Assembly: GCF_949987515.2 (NCBI RefSeq)
Contig: NC_082699.1
Location: forward strand, 76,697,281 to 76,761,280
Reading direction: 5' to 3'
DNA length: 64,000 bases
Source: Delphinus delphis
Taxonomy: Eukaryota; Chordata; Mammalia; Artiodactyla; Delphinidae
In this document: one piece after another, positions 23,800-33,800 of the stretch
How the letters are laid out: each line of letters begins with the position of its first letter
Position numbering within the stretch: the stretch's first letter is position 1
The notes under the pieces: model-generated
Databases searched by the model: none
What the model saw: only the letters and a program-made list of their open reading frames with translations
Told to the model about the DNA's origin: nothing
Translations under genes and position numbers: made by a program

Positions 23800-24444
23800 A
23801 AAGAATAAAAGGATCCACTCAACAAAAGGATAAACTATCCATCAAAAGGATATCACATGCAGGACCTTGCTTACATCTTTGTGTACAAAACATAGTCTCA
23901 AAATATATACAATAAAAATTAAAGAAAAAATGACAAATCCACAATTAATGGTATACTTTAATGTCAAAGATTAGAAGTATTATGACTGAACAAATACAAA
24001 TACACACATATTCCCCCACAAATCTCATAAAAATGTTTCAGCACATTTCAATGAATTGATAAACAGTTCACGATCTCTTGCCATACAGAAATTAAATTCG
24101 AAACCAACAAAGAGTAGAACAAAGAGAATCCAAAAAAAGTGTGCTTTGAAATCTCAGAGGGAAAAAACACACGGAAGAATAAATATAAGCAAGTTAAGTG
24201 TTCAACAAACTAGAAAAAAATAGGTTAAAGGAATGGAGGAAATAATAAAGAAGTCTGTGGAAAATTCAGAATTGAGTCCACTAATATTTTTTTCTAAAAT
24301 TCCCTTAGTTTCTCTCATTTGTAAAAAAAATTGTAACTTTTATTTGTACACATACATTCAAAATGTTATTGAATTCATTAAAATTGTGAGACTCATACCA
24401 TAAATAGAGTGCCTATGTATATGTGTTTGTAATGCTTAATAGAG

Positions 24445-24552
24445 ATTATAAATTCCAGGAGGAGAAGTGTTATGACTTATTCACTACTATATCCCCATTC
24501 CATGTAATAGTGCTTGGCATCTAGGAGAGTGATAAATATTTATTGAATATTG
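24445..24552 (+). repeat. L2 LINE 3' end relic
   Basis: 'aaattccaggaggagaagtg', 'actatatccccattccatg', 'tagtgcttggcatctaggag', 'aaatatttattgaatatt' follow the L2 3' end pattern (exposure of activity, 'cagcacctagcatagtgc', 'aataaatatttgttga'). Confidence 0.7.
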
Positions 24553-24599
24553 CAGTTGAATAGCAAGTAAAATGAGTCAGAAGCTAACCCTCAGAGAAT

Positions 24600-24775
24600 T
24601 TTGCAGAGTCAAACACAACTAGATTATAATCCTGGTTCTGGAACATTCTGGCTGAACTCTGGGAAAGTTTAATGTCTCCCAGCTACAGTTTTCTACAGCA
24701 TAAAATGGAAATGACAATAACTACTTCACAAGGATCTTGCAGGACTTAGAAATGAGGACCAAGTGCCAGCTATTG
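24600..24775 (+). repeat. MIR SINE relic
   Basis: 'gattataatcctggttctgg', 'ctctgggaaagtttaatgtc', 'aaaatggaaatgacaataac', 'cacaaggatcttgcaggact' give the sense MIR order. Confidence 0.7.
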
Positions 24776-25407
24776 GGTCTAAGACTTATTGGGTCTTAGC
24801 CCCATACCCACCTGTTCTAGTACTCTGTTCTATGATACTGGGGCTGGGACTGCAAACCACATTTCTGCTTGACCAGCTGGTTCCATGCTCAGCTCTGGCA
24901 ATGGGGGACTCCGGAGCAGGTGCTGGAGGAGAAAGAAGCTCCTTTCTGTTTGCTCTCCAGGGAGGTCCCATCTACTTCCTGTTCCTGTGAGCATCACAGC
25001 ACAAGGTTTCTCCACCCTGGCAGTGACTCACTCCTTTCCCTGGGAGTGATGAAATCCAGTTTGCAGTTTTTTCAACACTCAGAGAACCAGCTTCTTCAGG
25101 GCACCAGTACCAGCAGGACAGCCCCCTGCTCAGAAGGATGAATTTCAGTTCCATGACCCCTCCTTTAAATGTCGAAATTTTACATATCCTTCTAGCCTTT
25201 TCTCTTTGAAAGAGAAAAGGCTACCCCTGAAATTGCTACCTCTGTGATCCCTTAGAGTATTCTTTCTACCCTTTTATTACCTAATTGACAATTCTCTGTA
25301 TTAACTTATCTCTATTTAAATAACTAGTGTGGTTTCTGTCTCCTGACCGATCCCAGATTAAGAACTCAAAGCCCCTAACATGGTGATTCCCATCACCATT
25401 CACAAAG

Positions 25408-25502
25408 CACTTCTGCATCTTAGTTCCCTGACCAGGGATCGAACCGGTGCCCCCTGCAATGTAAGCGCGGAGTCTTAACCCCTGGACCGCCAGGGAATTC
25501 CC
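25408..25502 (-). mobile_element. tRNA-derived SINE head (CHR-2-like), antisense, truncated
   Basis: 'tagttccctgaccagggatc', 'gaaccggtgccccctgcaat', 'taacccctggaccgccaggg' and 'aattccc' correspond to the antisense tRNA-related head. Only about 95 bases remain, so the copy is truncated. Confidence 0.85.
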
Positions 25503-25889
25503 ACATTTTTGCATGTGTGGTCACATTTGATCCTCAGAACAAACCTGGGAAGAAATCACTATAGGTAGCCAACCCTTTTTCAGATAAGAAAAATAAGACT
25601 CACTGAACCACAAGCTAATTCCAGGATGCAACCTTGCCCCTTGTTAGGTATCTTTTTTCAAAATGTATTGGCCACTATTTTGTTTTACAATAACAATCTG
25701 AAATAGGTATTGAATGAGTCTTCATTGATTTATTTCAGCAGAATACTGAACTTGATCAAAATCGTTCAATTCTTTTGAATTGTTTTCCATTTATACTCAA
25801 AACGATACAAGCATTGATAAACTGCAAATGTTTGATGTGAAAGTGAAGGACAGAGACCTTATTTAATTCAGCTAATTAACAGGCAGCCT

Positions 25890-26080
25890 TGGGAATCGGA
25901 AAGACCTGGAATCTGAATGCGATCTCCCAAATTATCAGCCATGTGACCTTCCACAAGACACTTGAGTTCTGAACCTCAATCTTCTCATATGTAAAATAGG
26001 CAGTGCCTTGCTGGGCTATTTGAAGATTAAATGGCTTCTGTACAATTCCTGGAGCATAGACTGTCTTAAATAAAAATTGT
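25890..26080 (+). repeat. MIR SINE relic
   Basis: 'cctggaatctgaatgcgatc', 'gccatgtgaccttccacaag', 'cctcaatcttctcatatgta', 'gaagattaaatggcttctgt', 'attcctggagcatag' give a sense MIR. Confidence 0.75.
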
Positions 26081-26935
26081 CTCATAGGATACAGAGATTG
26101 GTCCTATCCTCAGAGCAAAACAACATGTATTGTCTTTAAAATTTCTACAAAATACAGCTGGATAATTTACAGTTCTCTGGACCCAGAGAAGAAGTTCTTT
26201 TCCATCTTGTTGCATCTTAAAAAGAAGAGATGTACTCGGTCTGTGGTTTCAAGCTCTTTTATCTGGAGGCTTAAATGATCCTTGAAGTCTTAGGGGCTGA
26301 CATGAAGGTCAGCGGCAGCGGGACAGAAGACAAGAGACCTCTGGGGAGACTTCAACCAGTCAGGAAGATGCTGGCAGCCGGGAAAGGAATCTAGGCAAAA
26401 CGGCATAAAAAATAATGAAATCTATCACCTCACATAATATTCAGTCCAGAGGTAATATAGGCTTCAGTGCCTTAAAGATATCTGCAAGGATTGTTGTTCC
26501 TTTTTTAATCTTTCCCTTTTTGCCATCCTTGCTGATTTCACTCTCAAGCCAGAAGGAAGATCGCTTATAATCTGTAAGCTTCACATGTGATCCACTGACA
26601 CCTTGTGGAAGAAAGGAGTGTCACTTCCTGCTTCTTTATTAGGATCAAGGACTGTTTTCCCAGAAGACTCATCAGACTTTTACCTAATAACTCATCAGCC
26701 AGGACGAGGCCATTATGTTCCTTCCCAAGAAACGAACACGCGCCTTGAAGCTGGAGTGGGATCCCTTTCTCTGTGGCACACTGCTTCCTGGAGAAGGGTG
26801 GACACTCAGATAAAAAACCAGGTTTCCACTGGAAATTGGGACTTGAAAAAGAGATCCCATTTCAAATAACTATTAGGAGACCACTGACCCCAATGACATC
26901 AGAAGTTCTTTTTATCCCCTTTAGGGAGGATACCT
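26081..26935. other. Unannotated stretch, no gene recognised
   Basis: No gene, recent mobile element or structured RNA seen. An 88-codon frame at 26,603-26,869 has no recognisable domain. Confidence 0.4.
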
Positions 26936-26937
26936 GT

Positions 26938-27385
26938 GTGTATTAGTTTCCTAGGGCTGCTGTAATAAATTGTCATAGCTATGTGGCTCAAAACAACAGA
27001 CATTTCTCACAGTTCTTGAGGCCAGAGTCAAAAATCAAGGTGCTAGAAGAGCTATGCTTCCTCCAAAGGTTCTAGGGGAGAATCCATTCCTTGCGTCTTC
27101 CAGCTTCTAGTGTCTCCAGCTGTTCCTGGGCTGGTGGCTGCATCCCTCCAATCTCTGCCTTGTTGGTCACCCGGCCTCCTCCTCTTTTCTTTGTGTCACC
27201 TCTCCCTGTTCTTCACTCTTAGGAGGACACTTCGCGTTGGATTTAGGGCCCACCTGGATGATCCAGGTGATCTCATAACCCAAGATCCTGAACTTCATTA
27301 CGTCTGCAAAGACCCTTTTCCAAATAAGATGTACAGATTCGGGGGACTAGGATAGGTCGTACATTTTCTGTGGTTGTTGGAGGAG
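26938..27385. repeat. Ancient repeat family R1, copy 4
   Basis: It begins 'tgtattagtttcctagggct' and continues through 'gtggctcaaaacaacagaca', 'tttctcacagttcttgaggc', 'taggaggacacttcgcgttg', 'atttagggcccacctggatg' and 'gcaaagacccttttccaaat'. Same order as copies 1-3 and 5. Confidence 0.7.
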
Positions 27386-28084
27386 GTATCACCATTCAGC
27401 CCACTGTACTGAACTGCAGGGTGGTTGTGATACTGCGTATCTAAAAGTTCTGGCAAAGGGCTGGCTCCAGGTGAGCATGTGATAAGTACTGGTTGACTCT
27501 GAATCCATTTATACGTCTCTGCAGCCTCAGCTGGCATTTTTCTCACTCCCTATGGCATGACTTCTGGGGTTCTTGGCAAAAGACAGCATTCCCTTGGCCT
27601 GAACAAGAAGAACGTGAGCCAGCAGGACAAAGGGAAGAACCGCGGGATGGAAAGTCAAATGCGGGGTGAGCAGGTTGACCCAGATGGCAAGGAGATGGAA
27701 CAGGCTGGCTGTGGCAGCGGGAAGCCAGGGGAGGTGAAGGTGCGCGTCTTGGCGCAGTGCAGGCGGGATACCAGCCCCTCTGTCTCACTGCTTTCCAGAG
27801 TCCTAACGTGGGCTAGAAATACCTTCTCTGCCTCAAGGCAAGCAATTACCCCCAGGGTATGTAACTTCTTCCTCTTGAAAAATTCACAGTTTCATAAAAG
27901 GTACACTTTACAGACCCTACATCCAAGTTTGTTTTTCTTCTAGGCAAACACATCCATCTTCCCAATCCCTCGTTTGCAAATAATGAGCCAAAGCAGTTTT
28001 CTCGTTCCTCTGTTTTCTATTTTGCAAAGAAAGGTGATGCTGAAATTTCATACTTCAATTTCATGCTCAGACAGTTTCCCAGCT

Positions 28085-28215
28085 GGAATGAAGGAAACTT
28101 AAGAATCATCTGTCTCAGCCCTGCATCTCACAGAGGAGGAGTCCAGGGCCGGGAGATGTTAAGTGACTTGCTTAAGGTCATGGTGGGGACGGGGGGTGGG
28201 GGTGGAAGGAAAGGA
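28085..28215 (-). repeat. Probable MIR relic, antisense
   Basis: 'ctgcatctcacagaggagga' and 'gttaagtgacttgcttaagg' resemble the antisense MIR core. The following G-rich tract (GGGGACGGGGGGTGGGGGTGG at 28,186-28,206) is not part of MIR and has guanine-run spacing that could form a G-quadruplex. Confidence 0.5.
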
Positions 28216-28617
28216 TGCACTGCCAGAAGGAACAGCTGGAGACAAATTCCAGATGGGAAGAAGTTCCTGGAAGTCTGGGTAGTCAAGCAGGAATGGAGCG
28301 TGGAGTGGTGACCTTGTCACTTTCCTGGGTCACCAACTCTAGATGAAAATTTCTGTTTTGTCCCTTAAATTAACCCTAAGATTCTTTATGTAATCTCATT
28401 TACCAAATAAAGGTAAGACACTTAAACTATCAAAGCGTCATTACCCATGTTCTGGAGACTCTGAGCAAGTGAAGTGAATCCAAAGTATGAAATAAGATCT
28501 ATAACTTTGTCATCGATTGTATTAAATGAATCACTCATCACCACCCACCGACCTGCAGTTACCGTCCTCATACCAGTCCCTATTATACTCACCTCTTTAA
28601 GAATACATTTTGCGGGG

Positions 28618-28829
28618 GGGGCTTCCCTGGTGGCGCAGTGGTTGAGAGTCCGCCTGCTGATGCAGGGGACACGGGTTCGTGCCCCGGTCCGGGAAGATCC
28701 CACATGCCGCGGAGTGGCTGGGCCCGTGAGCCATGGCCGCTGAGCCTGTGTGTCCGGAGCCTGTGCTCTGCAACGGGAGAGGCCACAACAGTGAGAGGCC
28801 CGTTTACCGCAAAAAAAAAAAAAAAAAAA
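28618..28829 (+). mobile_element. CHR-type SINE, sense copy
   Basis: Complete head (GGGCTTCCCTGGTGGCGCAG) and tail, with about 20 A residues. The tail junction reads GTTTACCGC instead of GCGTACCGC, consistent with CpG decay. I could not find a clear target-site duplication. The 147-codon minus-strand frame at 28,422-28,865 mostly reads through this SINE. Confidence 0.95.
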
Positions 28830-29239
28830 CAAACTTTTTTTTTTTGGCTTGGCCTGAAATGACATGAAGGATGAAAGAGGTCATTGAAGAAAAGAGCAAT
28901 CTTGAACCAAGCAAGTCAAATGGCAGGACTGCATCTCTTTCCCCACCTCTGTCCTCTCGCGGACTCTGGCCTGGGGATGGCTCAGCCAATACTGATGCTG
29001 CCCACGAGGAAAAACAGACCCGGAGAACTTAAGTGACCTGTCCGTGAGTGTACCTCCTGGTAGTAAAATGGGTGTGCTGGGAACGTCTATCTCCTGACAG
29101 TAGCGCTTTCCACAACTCCATGTTGTTAAATCAGCAGCTCAGAGTATAACTTTGCCTAAAATAAAAGTATCTGCTCAAAGGCATTGGGGAAATTGCAAGC
29201 AGAATAATTGATTTGGCAACAGTAATAGAGTAATTGTAT

Positions 29240-29420
29240 CATCAGTCAAGGCTCAATCAGAGAAATAGAACCAATAGAGTGGGTGTGGAAGGGAGACAGA
29301 GAGGGTGACTGGGACCGATTTATCACAAGGAATTGGGTTACACAACTGTGGGAGCCGGCTATGCAAGTCTGAAGTCTGTAGGGCAGGCCGTCAGGAAGGG
29401 AAGAGCATAGCATACTAGAC
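29240..29420. repeat. Possible ancient LTR fragment
   Basis: 'gctcaatcagagaaatagaa', 'ccaatagagtgggtgtggaa', 'cacaaggaattgggttacac' and 'aactgtgggagccggctatg' resemble a widespread ancient LTR-type repeat. Family not named. Confidence 0.45.
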
Positions 29421-29484
29421 ACCAGCAGGCATGTGGTCCAAAGGAAAGGGGGAAGGAGAGAGGTTGGTTAGAAAGTGACCACAG

Positions 29485-29530
29485 CTACACAACTTTGTAA
29501 ATCAACTATACTTCAATTTTTTTAAAAATC
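29485..29530 (+). mobile_element. L1 3' UTR tip fragment
   Basis: 'cacaactttgtaaatcaact' and 'atacttcaatttttttaaaa' match the last bases of the cetartiodactyl L1 3' UTR, also seen at 14.09 kb. An A-run passing into GAGAGA follows at 29,568-29,600. Confidence 0.65.
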
Positions 29531-30534
29531 TCTTACTCAGTGATTTAATAAACATTACCTGAGTATCTTAAAAAAAAAAAAAAGAGAGAGAGAGAGAGAC
29601 CACAGCACAGTCTGGAAAAGTCCCGTTCAGGCCAACAGAGTACGTACAGCAGAGCAAAGACCTGTCGTGAGAGGAGTCTGCATCGGGCAAAAATGCCCAG
29701 CCGTCGTGTTCCCACTGTGCTCTCCATCACTGGGAGCGGCTGGGGGAGCAGGTCCCAAAGATGTAGGAGCTGGAGGCTGACCGCTAATACACTCCCCAGG
29801 GTGGGCTGTCTCGCGAAGGGAGTCCTGAGCCACGCACTCCCATCGCCGACATGGAGGGAATGGGGGAAAGCCAGCATTCTGGGATTTAGTACTCCTTGTT
29901 CACCCATGAGAAAAGTGTGGCTTAGATGAATTCAACACCCACTGGTGAGTCTTAGGGATACAGAATTCCAGCCGAGACCCTCTTGGTTCTCCATTCTTCT
30001 TTTCCTTCCCGCTATGCCACATTTCCATGCTACAAATTCTGCACAGACTCCAAATCAAGATGCCTTTGTCACTGTCACCCCATAATAGTGAGAAAACAGC
30101 CCTGCCCTTTAAAACGTTCCTCTGTGTGCCGTGCGGCTACAGGAAACTCGAGGAAACGCTGTGTTAAGGAAGGGAAGGTCCTCTTGGGTTATTTTGCAGA
30201 CAGTCCTCCTCAGAAATTGGCGATAATTAGTATTCTGGCTGTTTTTCTAAGGATGAATTCTTGCAAGGTGAAGCAGTTCAACTCTGCAGTACCTGAAACA
30301 GAAATAATGTGTGTTATGAACACAGGGGACAGTCAAACAGCCTCCCCAGGGTCTCCACTTGGAAACCTGAGATCAACCCATTAAGACAACAGAACAAAGC
30401 TTCCTCCAGAGGGAAACGAAACTGGAAAGTCCAGGAGAGCTTCTGGGTCAGGAGGCAGCCCTGGTGCCCTGAATCTGTGTCCTTGTTTCATCTTCCCCTC
30501 AGGTGGGAAAAGACACTCTGAGGGGGTCTTCTCC

Positions 30535-30865
30535 TGCCTCTGTTTCCTATTGCTATAATAACACGTTACTCCAAATGTAGTGGCTTAAAATAATACAAGT
30601 CCTTTCTCCTACAGTTCTGGAGTCAGAAGTACTAAAGGCTCCTTCCTGCTGGAGGCTCTGGGGGAGAATCTGTTCCCTTAACTTTTCTGGCTTCTAGAGG
30701 CTGCCCGGCCACATTCTTTGGCTGATGGCCACAGCACTCTAATCTCTCCTTCTCCAACTCTGATCCACCTTCTGCGGCTTTAGGGGCAAATCCATATCCT
30801 TGTCTGTTTCAGCTCCCAGAGGACATCTGCATCAGCGCGCACAGAGGTAGGGGGTAGTGACCCTG
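30535..30865. repeat. Ancient repeat family R1, copy 5
   Basis: 'tttcctattgctataataac', 'gtagtggcttaaaataatac', 'ctacagttctggagtcagaa', 'gctgatggccacagcactct' keep the family order. The right part is diverged. Confidence 0.6.
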
Positions 30866-30971
30866 GCCAGGTGAAGGGCACCTGGGTGGGTCATCCATCG
30901 CTTCTAGTACAGTGGTTCTCAGTCTTCAGCGTGCGTGAGAATCATCTGGAGGTAGGGTGAAGAGGTTTAGC

Positions 30972-31338
30972 AAGTAAAAGTACAGGACACCTAATTAAAT
31001 GTGAATTTCAGATAAGTACTTTTCTCATATGAGTATGCAGTATTGCGTGGGACATTGTTATACTCAAAAATTGCTCATTGATGGGCTTCCCTGGTGGCGC
31101 AGTGGTTGAGCGTCCGCCTGCCGATGCAGGGGACGCGGGTTCGTGCCCCGGTCTGGGAGGATCCCACATGCCACGGAGCGGCTGGGCCGCTGAGCCTGCG
31201 CGTCTGGAGCCTGTGCTCCGCGACGGGAGAGGCCACAACAGTGAGAGGCCCGCGTACCGCAAAAAAAAAAAAAAAAAATTGTTCATTGTTTATCAGATGT
31301 ATACAAATCTGACTGGGCATTCTGTATTTTATCTCCTC
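30972..31338. mobile_element. Palindromic nonautonomous DNA element (unnamed)
   Basis: Left arm: 'aaaagtacaggacacctaat' followed by 'gaatttcagataa'. Right arm: 'tttatcagatgtatacaaat' followed by 'ctgggcattctgtatttt'. The arms are roughly reverse complements of one another, as in a MITE. The element sits inside the MER5A-like copy and is itself interrupted by a CHR SINE. I recognise the sequence type but cannot give a safe family name. Confidence 0.55.
31083..31278 (+). mobile_element. CHR-type SINE with internal deletion, sense copy
   Basis: Head and GCGTACCGC-poly(A) tail are intact. It lacks the stretch containing 'cgtgagccatgg' present in the other copies: GCTGGGCC passes straight to GCTGAGCC. 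The flanks repeat imperfectly (ATTGCTCATTG before, ATTGTTCATTG after). It interrupts the loop of the palindromic DNA element. Confidence 0.95.
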
Positions 31339-31488
31339 CCGGGAGGGCTTGGTGAAACACAGTTTGCTGCTGTTCCTGATTCACTAGGTCTGGGGTGGGG
31401 GCTGTGAATGTGCCTTCGTAACAAACTCCCAGGTTCAGCTGGTTCTGCTGACCCAGGATCTGCACACAGGCTGAAAACCACTGTTATA

Positions 31489-32850
31489 GTGCTACATACT
31501 CTAAGAATATGTCAGATTGTTCCTCAAAATCTAGGGCTTTTCCAAGTCCCGTAAAGGAAAACCCAAAGTCCTGACAAAGGCTTTCAAGGGCCCAGGTGCC
31601 CTGGCAGTTACCTCCCTGGACTCGTTCCCTAATCCCCTCTCCATTGTCGAGAAACTCTGGCTGCGCAGTTGTTTCTGGAACAAACCAGGCACAGTCCAAC
31701 CCAAGGGCCTTTGCACAAATAGATCCCCCCAATTAAATGGGTCTCCCCTAAACAGGTACAGGGGTTCAGTCCTTTACCTCCTCCAGCCTTTGCTTAATTC
31801 TGTCTTTTCACCTGATTTTAAATTGCACCCCTCCACCTCCACCAATCTACGTGGCATGTCGATTTCCGCAGCATTGTCTCCACCTGACAAGCAAGAAATG
31901 TATCACTGCTTATTATCTACCTGGTCCCGCTAAAACTCAGGTTCCACGAACACAGAGATTTGTGTGCATTGTATTCACTGCTATTCACAGCAGTGATAGA
32001 GTTTCCCAGGATGTAAGAGGTGCTCAACAAACGCATGCAATGTGTTTAAAGAACGGAGATGCCCTAGTCTGACACTGTTTGTTCATGCTGTGGACAAAGG
32101 CATTAAGTCACGCTGTGGACAAAGGCGTTAAGTCACCCTGTGGACAGGGCTTAAAAAACCTTTTGCAGAAAATGTCTCCTTTGCAAATGGGTAAAGCCAA
32201 GTCACCCAAGGGTGTGTGTGTCGGGGCATGGGGTGGGGGTGGGCAGTAGGACTTTAAAAATGCTATTGCAAGATGACTGAGCAATTTGACCATTCCACAG
32301 CTGTCAGCTATCTGTTGTTTTTGTGGTTGTTAATCAATAGTCCGGCAGTAGGGTCAGGTGGAAGATATTCCCCTCTCCATAACCCCGCCTCTGACCAGAG
32401 AGCCTATCACAACCAAGATGAGGCTTAGAGCCCATTCTGATAAACGCGCAGGCGTTCACTAGCGATCAAGCAGCGACCATGCGGTCATGTATTTTTTTTA
32501 GTTCGGGGAGTTCCATATACTTTGTCTCCAAGCTTTCTAAAAACGGGGTGAAAATTTCCTTCAGGGGCAAAGGCACTGATATCTACACGGCAGAACGGTT
32601 CAAACCTTTCATCTCTTGAGGGATTTGAGACATCCGTGAAGGCAGAGAGTCTGAGGAGGAAGATCGCAGCCCTGCAATTTGCTCTCAATACAGCGTCCAA
32701 GGGAAGGTGCTGGGATGATGGGCGGCTCAGACCCTGTCCACCCAAGGGTGGTGGCATCCATGTAGTTTTCAAGGCAGACACGTGGCTTGGCCGTTGCCCA
32801 TTGTGCCAAAGAGAAATTACTTCTAATGTCCCTTGGAAGCGCAGCAAGGT
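31489..32850. other. Unannotated stretch, no gene recognised
   Basis: No gene recognised. It holds a 25-bp minisatellite (listed separately) and a G-rich run near 32,216-32,246 (CGGGGCATGGGGTGGGGGTGGG). The 234-codon minus-strand frame that begins at 33,189 runs through the neighbouring SINE into this stretch and is not a gene. Confidence 0.4.
32087..32149. repeat. 25-bp tandem repeat, 2.5 copies
   Basis: The unit begins GCTGTGGACAAAGG and ends TTAAGTCAC. It repeats at 32,087-32,111 and 32,112-32,136, with a partial third copy to 32,149. There is one A/G difference between the full units. Confidence 0.95.
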
Positions 32851-33067
32851 TTTTTTTGTTGTTTTTTTTTTTGCGGTACGCGGGCCTCTCACTGTTGTGG
32901 CCTCTCCCGTCGCGGAGCACAGGCTCCGGACGCGCAGGCTCAGCGGCCATGGCTCACGGGCCCAGCAGCCACTCCGCGGCATGTGGGATCTTCCCGGACC
33001 GGGGCACGAAGCTGTGTCCCCTGCATCGGCAGGGGGACTCTCAACCACTGCGCCACCAGGGAAGCCC
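32851..33067 (-). mobile_element. CHR-type SINE, antisense copy
   Basis: T-rich tail, complement of GCGTACCGC and complete body ending in the complement of the head. A short target-site duplication (AGCAAGGT) lies at 32,843-32,850 and 33,070-33,077. High CpG content suggests a relatively young copy. Confidence 0.95.
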
Positions 33068-33800
33068 AGAGCAAGGTATGTAAAGTGCTTGGTAGTCCCC
33101 TCTGGATACAGAATCTCTTTTAAGTTACTGCACTTTGAAGTTAACTGAAGGCCCCTAGGATATAAACTAAAGGTGTTCAAACACCTCACGCTGTTTCTAC
33201 CAGAATATTTTAACTACATGTAAACAATAATAAGCATCTTTATATATACGCATATATAAAGTTTAAAATGTTAAAATCACCAATATGTATCAATTAAAGT
33301 AAAACTTTACAAATGAAATCATTTCAAGATGCTTTGCTTTATCATCAAAGCTGGCAATGAAACAAAAACCATTTAATTCCTTGAACTCACTGGATTTCCC
33401 AGTCCTGAGGACAAATAAAATGAAATAAAGAAACTTACAACCATGGCAGGGTTAAAATCTCAAATTCCTAACTCTAATCATTTACGTTCTGTTTGTAGGA
33501 CCTTCGCCTTTGGAACTAACATCTTTCACGTGCGCAGAATCCTAACGCTAAAAACCTGACATCTGACGCCTCAAATAGGAGACAAACTTCGTTTAAACAT
33601 CTCCCTGGAAATCGGTGAGTCTGTTCATAACGAATACACAGAAATACACATTTAACAAAGCTCACAAAACTCTTAGCCTTTCTACCCAAAATTAAAACAA
33701 TTTGAACTGAGAGTGATAGCAAAGGCTTCCTGTCTTTACATAGGCAGAGTTGAGACAGGTCTAAGGCAGGCTGTAAATCTAAGTGGTGTAGCAAAACTCA
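33068..33800. other. AT-rich stretch, no gene recognised
   Basis: A/T-rich text with several 'aaataaa'-type runs. No recognised repeat or coding signal. Confidence 0.4.

Larger units (their letters stand above)
30909..31488. mobile_element. MER5A-like element split by a nested insertion
   Basis: The left part (30,909-30,962) carries the MER5A end 'cagtggttctcagtcttcag'. The right part (about 31,338-31,488) carries 'ttcactaggtctggggtggg' and the other end, 'ctgaaaaccactgttat'. About 375 bases between them are foreign: a palindromic DNA element and a CHR SINE, listed separately. MER5A is a nonautonomous hAT element, so it is the oldest of the three layers. Confidence 0.7.

Noticed and set aside
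28422..28865. 147-codon minus-strand frame
   Set aside because: Its middle is a CHR SINE and its start is the poly(T) of that SINE.
32745..32765. Possible minus-strand YMD-type reverse transcriptase box ('gcatccatgtagttttcaag')
   Set aside because: Reads Y-M-D-A, lacks the second aspartate, and has no RT sequence around it.
32485..33189. 234-codon minus-strand open frame, the longest in the window
   Set aside because: It reads through a complete CHR SINE (32,851-33,067), and the remaining parts have no recognisable domain.
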